This document shows positions 44,677 to 53,697 of a stretch of DNA of 64,000 nt, piece by piece. The stretch's first letter is position 1. Each line of letters begins with the position of its first letter. A program made the position numbers and the translations under genes. Origin of the DNA: Nostoc sp. RI_552 (GTDB taxonomy: Bacteria; Cyanobacteriota; Cyanobacteriia; Cyanobacteriales; Nostocaceae). The notes under the pieces were generated by a model that was given only the letters and a program-made list of their open reading frames with translations, was not told the DNA's origin and ran no database searches. The stretch covers positions 1-64,000 of the forward strand of contig WGNO01000018.1 of NCBI GenBank assembly GCA_016124525.1, in the 5' to 3' direction.

Positions 44677-45391
44677 ATTAATGGCGTTTTGTCATCTTAA
44701 AACTTAAGATAGCTGAATCTTGTCTCTTCGACTCGACAAAATTTCAGTGCAATTCCATGTGTCTACCCCACGGGAAGCAGAAAATGATACTGACTATTTA
44801 AGTTCCATACAATATATATTTTTTGACTCTACTCCCAAAATTTCACAATGCTATTGGTAATTTAGGTAAAATATCTAGGTTTTGAGAAATATTAACATCT
44901 AAAATTTTTGAGCTTTGATATTGCATATTATGCAAAAACATTATAAATTATGGAGTTATGGGGGAATAATCTGATCAGCCGTCTTGAAACTAAATTCTCA
45001 ATAAGTAAATCTACCGGATTATAGTTAAAACTGCACAGAGTTTGAGCAGTACGGCAAATATATTGTTTTTGGTAAAGCCAGGTTCTAGATGTACAGACAG
45101 GACACAGAATCATCTAGGAATATACATTATGGTGTGGCTATTTTAGAAATGATAACTGACTTGAGGCTAAAAATGCCCAGCTGCAATTCACGCAACAGAT
45201 AATTGATTAAACAGCAACTAACTGTAGATACAATTGCGTAGAAATTGATGGCTTAAGTTATTATTTATAAGTTCTTTTCTTCCAGCAATTTGCTATTCAT
45301 AAGATGCTCTTTTTTATGCTAGAAATAGCATAAATATTCAATGAAGGCGCATCTACTAAAAATTCACCCCCTCAATGGAGTTACTCTAGCG
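44677..45391. promoter_or_regulatory. bciB/invertase upstream region with leader hairpin
   Basis: This is about 715 bp of AT-rich DNA between bciB (minus) and the invertase (plus). The minus-strand frame at 44928-45113 has no recognisable features. The only clear structure is the stem TTTATGCT (45313-45320) / AGCATAAA (45327-45334), 58 bp before the preferred invertase start. The rest shows nothing I can interpret. Confidence 0.5.
45313..45334 (+). promoter_or_regulatory. Hairpin or operator upstream of the invertase
   Basis: A perfect 8-bp inverted repeat with a 6-base loop (AGAAAT) lies just before an in-frame ATG at 45341 and 58 bases before the preferred ATG at 45392. Depending on where transcription starts it is either an operator at the promoter or a leader hairpin. 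Confidence 0.35.
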
Positions 45392-46840
45392 ATGCCTACA
45401 AATGAATTAGTAACAGATGAGAATATAGAAGAAGAAGCATGGCGAGCAATAGAGAACTCAATTCTCTATTATCAAGGACGCGCCATTGGAACTGTAGCTG
45501 CCTATGATGTTTCAGTGGAAGCACTTAATTATGATCAGTGCTTTGTCCGGGATTTTGTTTCTTCAGCGTTAATTTTTTTGATCAAAGGTAGAACAGATAT
45601 TGTTCGTAATTTCCTAGAAGAAACTTTGAAGTTACAGCCTAAAGAAAGACAATTAGATGCCTATAAGCCAGGGCGCGGTTTGATTCCAGCTAGCTTTAAA
45701 GTTGTCTGCGAAAATGGACAGGAATATTTAGAAGCAGATTTTGGCGAACATGCCATCGCTAGAGTTACTCCTGTGGATTCTTGTCTGTGGTGGATTATTT
45801 TGTTGCGTGCATATGTAGTCGCTACTAAGGATTATTCCATAGCCTATGAACCTGATTTCCAAAATGGTATCAGGTTAATTATGGAAATCTGCTTGGCTAA
45901 TCGCTTTGATATGTATCCGACGTTGTTGGTTCCCGATGGTGCTTGTATGATTGACCGTCGGATGGGGATTTATGGCCATCCTCTAGAAATTCAGGTTTTG
46001 TTTTATGCAGCTTTGCGAGCTGCTCGTGAAATGCTCATTTGTCAAGGTAATCAAGATATAGTCGCCGCCATTGACAATCGCTTACCGCTTTTATGCGCTC
46101 ATATCCGGCAACATTATTGGATAGATATTAATCGCCTCAATGCAATTTATCGTTTCAAGAGTGAAGAGTACGGCAAAGGAGCAGTCAATCTTTTTAATAT
46201 CTATGTAGACTCTCTTCCCTATTACGAGTTAGACAAGTGGCTACCAAGAAAAGGTGGTTATTTAGCTGGTAATGTCGGACCCTCCCAGTTAGATACTCGT
46301 TTCTTTGCACTGGGTAACTTAATGGCGATCATTTCTGACTTAGCCAGCGAGGAACAATCACAAGCAATTATGATTCTAATTGAGGAGCGATGGGAGGATT
46401 TAGTGGGAGATATGCCTATGAAAATCTGTTTCCCAGCTTTAGAAAATGAAGAATACAGAATTGTTACAGGATGTGACCCTAAAAATATCCCTTGGTCATA
46501 TCATAATGCTGGCAATTGGCCGGTATTAATGTGGATGTTGGCCGCAGCATCTGTAAAAACTAACAAAACTGCTGTAGCTAGAAGGGCTCTTGAAATTGCC
46601 CAAGTACGGCTGAATGAAGATGAATGGCCAGAGTATTATGACGGTAAAAAAGGGCGTTTAATTGGCAAACAAGCCAGGAAATATCAAACTTGGACAATTG
46701 CTGGTTTCTTGTTGGCAAAAGAATTGATGGATAATCCCAACTTTTTACCATTAGTTAGTTTTGATGAGTTACCACCTGAAGCTGTTTCTCGTGCCTGTGA
46801 GTTTGAAATTGGGAGTGTAGAACCTTATATATCTCGATAG
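45392..46840 (+). CDS. inv: Alkaline/neutral invertase (GH100)
   Basis: The protein has 482 residues from the ATG at 45392 ([20 protein letters not shown]), which I prefer because cyanobacterial homologues start at this point; the ATG at 45341 would add 17 residues. GH100 features are [56 protein letters not shown] and [18 protein letters not shown]. It hydrolyses sucrose to glucose and fructose in the cytosol; in Anabaena such enzymes support diazotrophic growth by using sucrose moved into heterocysts. A terminator and a deleted copy of the gene follow directly. Confidence 0.93.
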   Translation: MPTNELVTDENIEEEAWRAIENSILYYQGRAIGTVAAYDVSVEALNYDQCFVRDFVSSALIFLIKGRTDIVRNFLEETLKLQPKERQLDAYKPGRGLIPASFKVVCENGQEYLEADFGEHAIARVTPVDSCLWWIILLRAYVVATKDYSIAYEPDFQNGIRLIMEICLANRFDMYPTLLVPDGACMIDRRMGIYGHPLEIQVLFYAALRAAREMLICQGNQDIVAAIDNRLPLLCAHIRQHYWIDINRLNAIYRFKSEEYGKGAVNLFNIYVDSLPYYELDKWLPRKGGYLAGNVGPSQLDTRFFALGNLMAIISDLASEEQSQAIMILIEERWEDLVGDMPMKICFPALENEEYRIVTGCDPKNIPWSYHNAGNWPVLMWMLAAASVKTNKTAVARRALEIAQVRLNEDEWPEYYDGKKGRLIGKQARKYQTWTIAGFLLAKELMDNPNFLPLVSFDELPPEAVSRACEFEIGSVEPYISR

Positions 46841-46939
46841 TAAATATCACTACTTCCATGGGGAATGCTATTGTGAAAATCAGTGCAATAATACTGCAAA
46901 TAAAATGTGTAAACTGTGGAAAATAAACATCAGCTTTCC

Positions 46940-46964
46940 AGCCCCTTTGTAGTTATATGGGGCT
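46940..46964 (+). terminator. Rho-independent terminator after the invertase
   Basis: The stem AGCCCC (46940-46945) / GGGGCT (46959-46964) has a 13-base loop and is followed by TTTTGCT, a T-rich tract. It lies 100 bp after the invertase stop and overlaps the beginning of the pseudogene copy. Confidence 0.65.
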
Positions 46965-47181
46965 TTTGCTACTTGATATGTACCCAACGCTGTTAGTTAC
47001 AGATGGCGCTTGTATGATTTATCGGCCTATGGGTATCCATGGATATCCTTTGGAAATTCGAGCTTTATTTTATAAAGAATTGATGCGAAACTCACTGCAT
47101 TTAGCATTAATTAGTTTTGAGCGATTTGATAATGTGTGGCCAGTGATAAAGCAAAGCAATCTCGACGCATTGATTAACTAA
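46957..47181 (+). pseudogene. Internally deleted fragment of a second invertase gene
   Basis: The 74-codon frame repeats two separate parts of the neighbouring invertase. Codons 7-39 ([20 protein letters not shown] and onward to LEIRALFY) match the invertase segment [24 protein letters not shown]. Directly after this, [18 protein letters not shown] matches [18 protein letters not shown] near the invertase C-terminus. About 240 intervening codons and the whole N-terminal part are missing. The DNA is clearly diverged from the intact gene, so the duplication is old. The product cannot be an enzyme. It begins inside the terminator of the intact gene. Confidence 0.8.
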
Positions 47182-47259
47182 CTTGCCACACAAAAATATC
47201 ACCAATGGAATAGTTAATCACAAGTAAGTACTGAATGCAAATCAGCAGTTGAAATGCTC

Positions 47260-48417
47260 TTAGCCGACTCTAGCTCGATAGTCTGGATAAGAAAACTCTC
47301 GCCATATCTCAAATGTACCGTCTTTTTTGAGGATACCAATTGATGGATGAACTACACCATTAAACATGGTAGTTTTTACCATTGTATAGTGCATCATATC
47401 CTCAAAAATGATGCGATGGCCTACTGATAATTCTTCAGTAAAAGCATAGTCACCCATAAAATCCCCGGCTAAACAACTAGATCCGCCCATGCGATATATT
47501 TTGTCTCCTGGCTGTGGTTCATGAGCGCCACAAATCACGGGCTTGTAGGGCATTTCTAGACAATCAGGCATATGAGCTGTGAATGATACATCTAACATGA
47601 GATTAGTGACATTAGCAGTGGAAATTATATCTTGTACAGTACTCAACAAAAAGCCTGTTTCCCAAGTAATTGCAGAACCTGGTTCCATAATCAATTGAAT
47701 ATGGGGATAACGTTGGTGAAACTCTGTGAGCACCTTGACTGCGTGTCCCACATCATACCCTTGACGAGTCATCAAATGACCACCGCCCAAATTGAGCCAC
47801 TTTAGCTGGGGGAGAAACTGTCCGAACAAGTCTTCAATGTGTAACAGAGTTTTTTCCAATGCGTAGGAATCGCTTTCACATAAATTGTGAGATAAGAAAC
47901 CATCTATACCTGTTGGTAACACATTTCCCAGATGTTCTGGGGAAACACCCAGACGAGTATAAGGTTGACAAGGATTATACAAAGCTGTTTCTACGGGGGA
48001 ATATTGGGGATTAATCCGTAATCCTACAGAAGGGGGAGCAGACAAATGCTCAATTAAAGGATAAAATCTTTTCCACTGACTAATAGAGTTAAATGTGACA
48101 TGGTTAGCATAGGTGAGAATTCCAGTCATATCCTGATCACGGTAAGCCGGGGAATAAATGTGTAAATCCCCGCCAAACTCCTGTGCTGCTAGTTGTGCTT
48201 CCCAAAGGGAACTGGCTGAAGCGCCTTTTAGTGTCTGGCGAATTAAGGGAAAACTATGAAACAGTGCGAAAGCTTTTAAAGCGAGGAGAATTTTTACTGG
48301 TGCTTCTTGTTGCACCCGTTGAAAAACTGCCAGGTTTCCCTCAAGAAGTTCTTCTTGTAGTACGAAACAAGGGGAGGGGATATTTGCCAAAACCGAAGTA
48401 TTTCTTTGTATCATCAT
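47260..48417 (-). CDS. nspC: Carboxynorspermidine decarboxylase
   Basis: The protein has 385 residues from the ATG at 48417 (MMIQRNTSVLANIPSPCFVL). The frame is open to 48576, but the extra 53 codons are not family-like. It is a fold-III (alanine racemase-like) PLP enzyme: the PLP lysine is in ILLALKAFALF, and the glycine loop is NLGGGHLMTRQGYD. The active-site cysteine region GSSCLAGDFMGDY is typical of CANSDC. It decarboxylates carboxynorspermidine or carboxyspermidine. It lies downstream of the matching dehydrogenase gene on the same strand, 191 bp apart, with a hairpin in the spacer. Confidence 0.9.
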   Translation of the reverse strand: MMIQRNTSVLANIPSPCFVLQEELLEGNLAVFQRVQQEAPVKILLALKAFALFHSFPLIRQTLKGASASSLWEAQLAAQEFGGDLHIYSPAYRDQDMTGILTYANHVTFNSISQWKRFYPLIEHLSAPPSVGLRINPQYSPVETALYNPCQPYTRLGVSPEHLGNVLPTGIDGFLSHNLCESDSYALEKTLLHIEDLFGQFLPQLKWLNLGGGHLMTRQGYDVGHAVKVLTEFHQRYPHIQLIMEPGSAITWETGFLLSTVQDIISTANVTNLMLDVSFTAHMPDCLEMPYKPVICGAHEPQPGDKIYRMGGSSCLAGDFMGDYAFTEELSVGHRIIFEDMMHYTMVKTTMFNGVVHPSIGILKKDGTFEIWREFSYPDYRARVG

Positions 48418-48555
48418 ATCAAATACCGTTGGGAAAACGGAAATTAAAGCTGGTGGAGAGACGAACCTTGACTTAAACCTAGAAACAGTGTTTGAGCAAG
48501 GTGACTTATGGAAAGAAAAATTTTTCGTCAATTGTGCGCGGTGGGTGTTGAACCA

Positions 48556-48580
48556 AGCCTTGTTAACGAGAACCAAGGCT
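48556..48580. repeat. Hairpin in the CANSDH-nspC spacer
   Basis: AGCCTTG (48556-48562) pairs with CAAGGCT (48574-48580). With one bulged A the stem extends to about 11 bp, and on the plus strand it is followed by TTTTTC. It may limit read-through from the dehydrogenase gene into nspC or act on the opposite strand. Confidence 0.45.
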
Positions 48581-48608
48581 GGTTTTTCTGCGGTGAAAAA
48601 ATGTTAAG

Positions 48609-49808
48609 TTAGTTGTCCTCAAAAGGTGAGGGTTGATCAATTACTTCTTTCCAGGGTAAACCCAGAGGCCCTAACAACTGCATAAACGGGTCAGGATCAC
48701 ATTGCTCTACATTAAAGACACCTGACTGTTTCCAGATACCTTTGACTACCATTAATGCACCGATGACCGCCGGTACGCCTGTGGTGTAAGAAATGGCCTG
48801 ACTGCCAACTTCTTGATATGCCTGAGGGTGATCGCAGTTGTTGTATATGTAGTAGGTGCGTTCTTTGCCATCCTTGACTCCGCGAATATGACAGCCAATG
48901 GATGTTTGCCCTGTATAATTTTCTGCTAAAGATGAGGGTTCTGGTAGGAGGGACTTGAGGAATTTCAACGGTACTACTGGGGTTCCTTCATAATCAACTG
49001 GATCAATGCGCGTCAGACCAAGATTTTGTAAAACTTGCAAATGATTAATATAATTTTGCGAAAAGGTCATCCAAAAACGCGCTCGTTTCAGGGTGGGAAT
49101 ATGTTTAGTTAAAGATTCTAGTTCTTCATGATAGAGAAGATAGGATTCTCTGGGCCCAATCTCCGGGTAATATATGGGACGATGAATTGATAATGGAGGT
49201 ATTTCTATCCATTGACCCTGCTGATAATATCTTCCTGGCTGAGTTATTTCACGTATATTAATTTCTGGGTTAAAATTTGTGGCAAATGCTTGACCGTGAT
49301 TACCTGCGTTACAATCAACTATATCTAAGTAATAAATTTCATCAAAGTAGTGTTTCAGTGCATAGGCGCTGAACACTCCTGTTACCCCAGGATCAAAACC
49401 ACATCCTAGAATGGCAGTAATGCCTGCTTGTTTGTAGCGGTCGCCATAGGCCCATTGCCAACTATACTCAAATTTAGCCACGTCCGGAGGTTCGTAGTTA
49501 GCGGTATCCAGATAATCGGTTCCTGTTTCTAAACAAGCATCCATCAGGACTAAATCTTGATAGGGAAGTGCCACGTTAATGAGGATATCAGGACGAAACT
49601 CTCTGATTAGTTTGATAGTATTATTAACATTATCTGCATCTAGAGCCGCAGTTTTTAGCTTATTTGAGCCAATACGTTCTGCTATGCGATTGCACTTGTC
49701 AACGGTTCGACTGGCAAGAAGAATTGCTTCAAACTCTTGTTGTGCCGCACATTTGTGTGCAACAACGTTACCTACACCACCAGCTCCAACTATCATTACT
49801 CGTGCCAT
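48609..49808 (-). CDS. Carboxynorspermidine dehydrogenase (saccharopine dehydrogenase family)
   Basis: The 399-residue protein has an N-terminal Rossmann fold with MIVGAGGVGNVVAHKCA and the NALPYQD-type loop (NVALPYQDLVLMDACLETG), then LDTANYEPP and GFDPGVTGVFSAYA, typical of LYS1-like reductases. The CANSDH type condenses aspartate semialdehyde with diaminopropane or putrescine, using NADPH, to make carboxynorspermidine or carboxyspermidine. Its position upstream of nspC on the same strand supports this over a lysine-pathway function. Together the two give (nor)spermidine without S-adenosylmethionine decarboxylase. The start is the ATG at 49808. Confidence 0.88.
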   Translation of the reverse strand: MARVMIVGAGGVGNVVAHKCAAQQEFEAILLASRTVDKCNRIAERIGSNKLKTAALDADNVNNTIKLIREFRPDILINVALPYQDLVLMDACLETGTDYLDTANYEPPDVAKFEYSWQWAYGDRYKQAGITAILGCGFDPGVTGVFSAYALKHYFDEIYYLDIVDCNAGNHGQAFATNFNPEINIREITQPGRYYQQGQWIEIPPLSIHRPIYYPEIGPRESYLLYHEELESLTKHIPTLKRARFWMTFSQNYINHLQVLQNLGLTRIDPVDYEGTPVVPLKFLKSLLPEPSSLAENYTGQTSIGCHIRGVKDGKERTYYIYNNCDHPQAYQEVGSQAISYTTGVPAVIGALMVVKGIWKQSGVFNVEQCDPDPFMQLLGPLGLPWKEVIDQPSPFEDN

Positions 49809-50010
49809 GTTGTCTCCTCTGATTCTTTATGGGTAAAAAAGGTCTCGGAGTAATTATAATGTTTGTTCCTTGATTTTTTTTTACTGGGGCTTGGTTTTTC
49901 GCAAAGATGATGACTAATTGTAATTTTTTTGGCGAATGTAGGCATTTTTGTCAACAATTTTACTAAATTTAAATAGGAATATTATCTAAATTCCTGATGG
50001 AAATTTTTCG

Positions 50011-51360
50011 ATGACTAACCCCCGTCAAATAGCTTTAATTGCCTTGGGAGATATTCACGCAGGCGCTTATGCTGATGTTGCCTTAAATAGAGTGCTGCAA
50101 AAAGTTTGCTTACCTGATTTAGACCGTCGTTTGCTGACAGAATTAGTATATGGCACTGTCAGAAGGCAACGCACTCTCGATGCACTCATTAACCAACTGG
50201 CGACGAAAAAATCTCACCAACAACCCAAAAACCTCCGCATTATTCTACATTTGGGTTTATATCAACTGCGTTATCAAGAGCGTATTCCTGCTTCGGCGGC
50301 TGTAAATACTACTGTGGAACTGGCTAAAGAAAATGGTTTTGCAGGTTTAACAGGTTTTGTTAATGGTTTATTGCGACAATATATCCGTTTAGCGGAAAAA
50401 TCACCAGAACCTTTAAAATTGCCGGAAAATCCAGTAGAACGTTTGGGGGTTTTACACAGTTTTCCCGATTGGGTGATTCAGGTTTGGTTAGAACAATTAA
50501 GTTTGGCTGAAACAGAACAACTATGTCAGTGGATGAACCAAACCCCGACAATTGATTTGCGAATTAATCCTCTACGGACAACTATTGAGAAAGTTGAGGA
50601 GGCTTTGCACTGGGCTGGGATTTTAACTAGGCGGGTTCCTCATTTACCCCAAGCTTTAAGACTAATTGGTAGTACAGGAGCGATACAAAATCTCCCCGGT
50701 TTTGGTCAAGGTTGGTGGTCTGTACAAGATGCTAGCGCTCAACTTGTGGGTTATTTACTCAACCCTCAACCAGGTGAAGTGGTGATTGATGCTTGTGCAG
50801 CACCCGGGGGGAAAACAACCCATATTGCCGAATTAATGCAGGATCAGGGGGAAATTTGGGCTGGCGATCGCACTGCTTCCCGTCTGCGTAAACTGAAAGA
50901 AAATGCTCAACGCCTACATTTACAATCTATTAGGATTTGTACAGGAGATAGCCGGTATCTGCCGCAATTTTACAATACCAGCGATCGCGTCTTACTGGAT
51001 GCACCATGCTCTGGCTTGGGAACGCTACACCGACACGCCGATGCACGTTGGCGACAAACACCAGAATCTGTCCAAGAACTGCAAGTTTTGCAAACAGAAT
51101 TGATTTCACACACATCAAAGTTTGTGAAATCAGGTGGTGTACTTGTTTATGCTACTTGTACACTACATCCAGATGAAAATGAAGGTGTGATTTCCAGGTT
51201 TTTAGCCAATCATCCCCGTTGGGAAATTGAACCTCCCAGGGTTGATGCTCCTGAATTTGCCTATTCTACACCCCAAGGTTGGCTGAAAGTTTGGCCTCAT
51301 GAACACAACATGGATGGGTTTTTTATGGTGCGCTTAAGAAAAACCAACGATTCCGAATGA
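50011..51360 (+). CDS. rsmB: 16S rRNA (cytosine-967-C5)-methyltransferase RsmB
   Basis: The 449-residue protein has an N-terminal NusB-like helical domain (residues about 1-135) and a C-terminal m5C methyltransferase. Visible motifs are the SAM loop DACAAPGGKTTHIAEL, GDRTASRLRKL, the DAPCSGLGTLHRHADARW catalytic segment with Cys, and VYATCTLHPDENE with the second Cys. It methylates C967 of 16S rRNA. A TerB-like gene with its own strong ribosome site starts 61 bp downstream and may be co-transcribed. Confidence 0.94.
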   Translation: MTNPRQIALIALGDIHAGAYADVALNRVLQKVCLPDLDRRLLTELVYGTVRRQRTLDALINQLATKKSHQQPKNLRIILHLGLYQLRYQERIPASAAVNTTVELAKENGFAGLTGFVNGLLRQYIRLAEKSPEPLKLPENPVERLGVLHSFPDWVIQVWLEQLSLAETEQLCQWMNQTPTIDLRINPLRTTIEKVEEALHWAGILTRRVPHLPQALRLIGSTGAIQNLPGFGQGWWSVQDASAQLVGYLLNPQPGEVVIDACAAPGGKTTHIAELMQDQGEIWAGDRTASRLRKLKENAQRLHLQSIRICTGDSRYLPQFYNTSDRVLLDAPCSGLGTLHRHADARWRQTPESVQELQVLQTELISHTSKFVKSGGVLVYATCTLHPDENEGVISRFLANHPRWEIEPPRVDAPEFAYSTPQGWLKVWPHEHNMDGFFMVRLRKTNDSE

Positions 51361-51421
51361 ATACTGTTTGGGATTGTACTATTTTGTTGAAGCCCCGAAT
51401 CTACCCCAGGAGGCAACAACG

Positions 51422-51841
51422 GTGACTAATTCCCATGTAAAAAACTTAGTGAAAATTTTGATTGGCGCGGCTTGGATTGATGGTAAAATCCAGCCAGAAG
51501 AACGACAATATCTGCGCGAAATAGCTCAAGCAAAAGGTTTAGCCACTGATCCGGAAATTAAACCTTGGCTGTACGAATTGGTTCCTGTGCAACCAAAAGA
51601 ATGTTATGCTTGGGTACAAGAATATTTGGGCGATCGCCCCAGCCTTGAAGATTGCGAAAATTTGATTGAGGCTATTAGTGGGTTAATTTACAGTGATGGA
51701 GATGTAGCTGTAGAGGAAGCACGGCTACTGACAAAATTACAGCAGTTAACTAATCTGAGTGAAACCACTCAATCACTTCATACGGCTTTGCTCAAACAAG
51801 TTCAAAAGCTTTATCGTCGCTGGGTTGAAGTTCAAAACTAA
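51422..51841 (+). CDS. TerB-like tellurite-resistance family protein
   Basis: I start the gene at the GTG at 51422, because AGGAGG stands eight bases before it, giving 139 residues; the TTG at 51368 lacks such a site. The protein is all helical, with VKNLVKILIGAAWIDGKIQPEERQ and ISGLIYSDGDVAVEEARLL as two acidic-rich DG-x-E helical hairpins typical of the TerB fold. TerB-like domains are often metal-linked and membrane-stress-associated, but their biochemical role is unclear. The gene follows rsmB. Confidence 0.8.
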   Translation: MTNSHVKNLVKILIGAAWIDGKIQPEERQYLREIAQAKGLATDPEIKPWLYELVPVQPKECYAWVQEYLGDRPSLEDCENLIEAISGLIYSDGDVAVEEARLLTKLQQLTNLSETTQSLHTALLKQVQKLYRRWVEVQN

Positions 51842-51858
51842 CAGACCAGAGACGAGTT

Positions 51859-51886
51859 GACAAGACGCGATAAATCGCGCCTGTTG
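51859..51886. repeat. Short palindromic interspersed repeat
   Basis: The sequence around GACGCGATAAATCGCGCC forms a stem GCGAT-AA-ATCGC with flanking imperfect pairing (CAAGAC / CCTGTTG). Near-identical units with the core GACGCGATAAATCGCG are, from memory, scattered through Nostocales genomes. It lies between the TerB-like gene and the convergent Psb35-like gene. Confidence 0.55.
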
Positions 51887-51937
51887 ATTTAAATTTAGAC
51901 TTGGTAATTCAACTCAAAAATCAGGATGTTGTAATGC

Positions 51938-52165
51938 TTAAGACTTCGGTTTACCTACGCCCGGAGTTTCTTCTTTTTCAATTTCAGGTAGAAAGTCAGG
52001 ACGATCTTTGCTTTCCCAACCTGCAGGTCGTTTAGAGTTGTACCAAGCAATAGAACCAATGGTAACAGCAGCAATAAAACCAACTACATACACTAATGTA
52101 AAAGCCAAAGGAAATTCGGAACCTTTTGTGACTGCTTCAGCTGCGGTTTGCATTAATAAACTCAT
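51938..52165 (-). CDS. Small thylakoid membrane protein, Psb35-like
   Basis: The 75-residue protein has one strong transmembrane helix (FTLVYVVGFIAAVTIGSIAWY), followed by a conserved-looking motif NSKRPAGWESKDRPDF and a Pro/Glu/Lys-rich tail. I recall proteins of this form as Psb35, a photosystem II assembly partner near CP47 and Hli proteins; this identification is moderate. The start at 52165 has AGGAG eight bases upstream. It is a single gene, convergent with the TerB-like gene. Confidence 0.6.
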   Translation of the reverse strand: MSLLMQTAAEAVTKGSEFPLAFTLVYVVGFIAAVTIGSIAWYNSKRPAGWESKDRPDFLPEIEKEETPGVGKPKS

Positions 52166-52392
52166 GAGTATATTCTCCTATTTTAAGCAACACTAGTTAA
52201 GAACCTATAAAAAGAGAGTATCACTAACATCTCTCTCAAGTTGGAAATACTTGATGTTAATGTATGATATTTTTGTGTTTTTTGCTTGTTAGAGAGGAAA
52301 AGCAATATTACTACTATAGGGTTTATTGCCCCACTTAGCCCAGATGAAGTCATAAATCCGTAAAATAGAGTTAATAGTCAATTACCGTCAAC

Positions 52393-52806
52393 ATGGCTCA
52401 CTACCAAAAGCTACTAAAAATTTCTACCACTGGCAAAGGTTTTCACAATATTACTGCAAAAGTTGCAGCCATAGTTGCAGAATCTGGGGTAAAAACTGGT
52501 CTTTGTAGCTTGTTTTTGCGTCACACTTCAGCTTGTTTAGTTATACAAGAAAATGCTGACCCCGATGTACTGGTGGATCTAGCCAACTTTATGGCTAACC
52601 TCGTCCCAGAATCAGGTAAATATATCCACGATGCTGAGGGACCGGACGATATGCCGGCACATATTCGGACAGCACTCACTCATACTTCTGAACAGATTCC
52701 TATCAATGGTGGTCATTTAGTCTTGGGAACTTGGCAAGCCATTTATATTTGGGAACATCGTCAGCGTAGTCACAGTAGAGAATTGGTTGTCCACATTTCT
52801 GATTAG
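52393..52806 (+). CDS. YjbQ/UPF0047 family protein
   Basis: The 137-residue beta-rich trimeric-type protein has the family motifs LFLRHTSACLVIQENADPDV, RTALTHTSEQIPINGG and LGTWQAIYIWEHR. Histidines in these motifs form a metal site. The family was annotated as secondary thiamine-phosphate synthase because of weak complementation in E. coli; its true role is uncertain. The gene is single and starts at the ATG at 52393. Confidence 0.88.
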   Translation: MAHYQKLLKISTTGKGFHNITAKVAAIVAESGVKTGLCSLFLRHTSACLVIQENADPDVLVDLANFMANLVPESGKYIHDAEGPDDMPAHIRTALTHTSEQIPINGGHLVLGTWQAIYIWEHRQRSHSRELVVHISD

Positions 52807-52937
52807 GGACTGGCGAGATCAAAATTTATCTCTGTGGCAGCATAGAATTGGGATGGGTAGTTTGTACGGAACCAACCTTTTCAAGAAATGGCCTAGCAGT
52901 TAGCATTAAAGTTAAATATTCAACCCCAAACACACTG

Positions 52938-53597
52938 ATGAAAGCATTTGTAGCTGGAGCAACAGGTGAAACAGGTCGCCGAATTGTCCGAGAGCTAAGA
53001 GCGCGAAATATTCCTGTCCGGGCTTTGGTAAGAGACACAGAAAAAGCTAGGGCTATTTTACCTCCTGATGTCGAGTTAGTACTGGGGGATGTCTTGCAAT
53101 CAGAAAGCCTGAATGCTGCATTAGGAGATAGTACTGTTTTATTGTGTGCTACTGGCGCTAAACCCAGTTTCGACCCTACTGGTCCCTATAAAGTGGATTA
53201 TGAAGGTACTAAAAATTTAGTTGATGCTGCTAAAACCAAAGGAATTGAGCATTTTGTTCTGGTATCTTCTTTGTGTGTTTCTCAGTTGTTCCATCCGTTG
53301 AACTTGTTTTGGCTGATTTTAATGTGGAAAAAACAAGCGGAAGAATACATTCAAAAAAGTGGTTTGACTTATACTATTGTCCGCCCTGGTGGGTTAAAAA
53401 ATGAAGATAACTCTGATGCCATCGTCATGCAGAGTGCTGATACATTATTTGATGGTAGTATTCCTCGACAGAAGGTTGCTGAGGTTGCTGTTGAATCCTT
53501 GTTTGAGCTAGCTGCACGTAATAAAGTTGTTGAGGTTGTGGCTAAACCAGAAGCTTCCTGGAAAAGCTTTGGAGAACTCTTTGCTAATGTTGGTTGA
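52938..53597 (+). CDS. NAD(P)-binding atypical SDR (Tic62/Ycf39-like)
   Basis: From the ATG at 52938 (MKAFVAGATGETGRRIVREL) the protein has 219 residues with a clear dinucleotide loop GATGETG. An upstream in-frame start at 52848 adds 30 residues without support. Other conserved parts are VRALVRDTEKA, the DYEGTKNLVDAAK helix, VLVSSLCVS and YTIVRPGGLKNE. Such atypical short-chain dehydrogenases act as oxidoreductases or as scaffold and assembly factors in photosynthetic membranes. No classical YxxxK pair is evident (the QAEEYIQKSG region is at that place). It has no clear operon partner. Confidence 0.82.
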   Translation: MKAFVAGATGETGRRIVRELRARNIPVRALVRDTEKARAILPPDVELVLGDVLQSESLNAALGDSTVLLCATGAKPSFDPTGPYKVDYEGTKNLVDAAKTKGIEHFVLVSSLCVSQLFHPLNLFWLILMWKKQAEEYIQKSGLTYTIVRPGGLKNEDNSDAIVMQSADTLFDGSIPRQKVAEVAVESLFELAARNKVVEVVAKPEASWKSFGELFANVG

Positions 53598-53697
53598 TTA
53601 AAAAATAATTCCTTTAGCATTCAGCAGTTTCTTTGTGAACTTTGCCGAAATAAGTGCGTCAGTTATTGTTGTTAATGAAGAGCGAATTTGAAGGAGT

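Noticed and set aside
44928-45113. 61-codon minus-strand frame between bciB and the invertase
   Set aside because: No motif, no ribosome site, isolated in AT-rich DNA.
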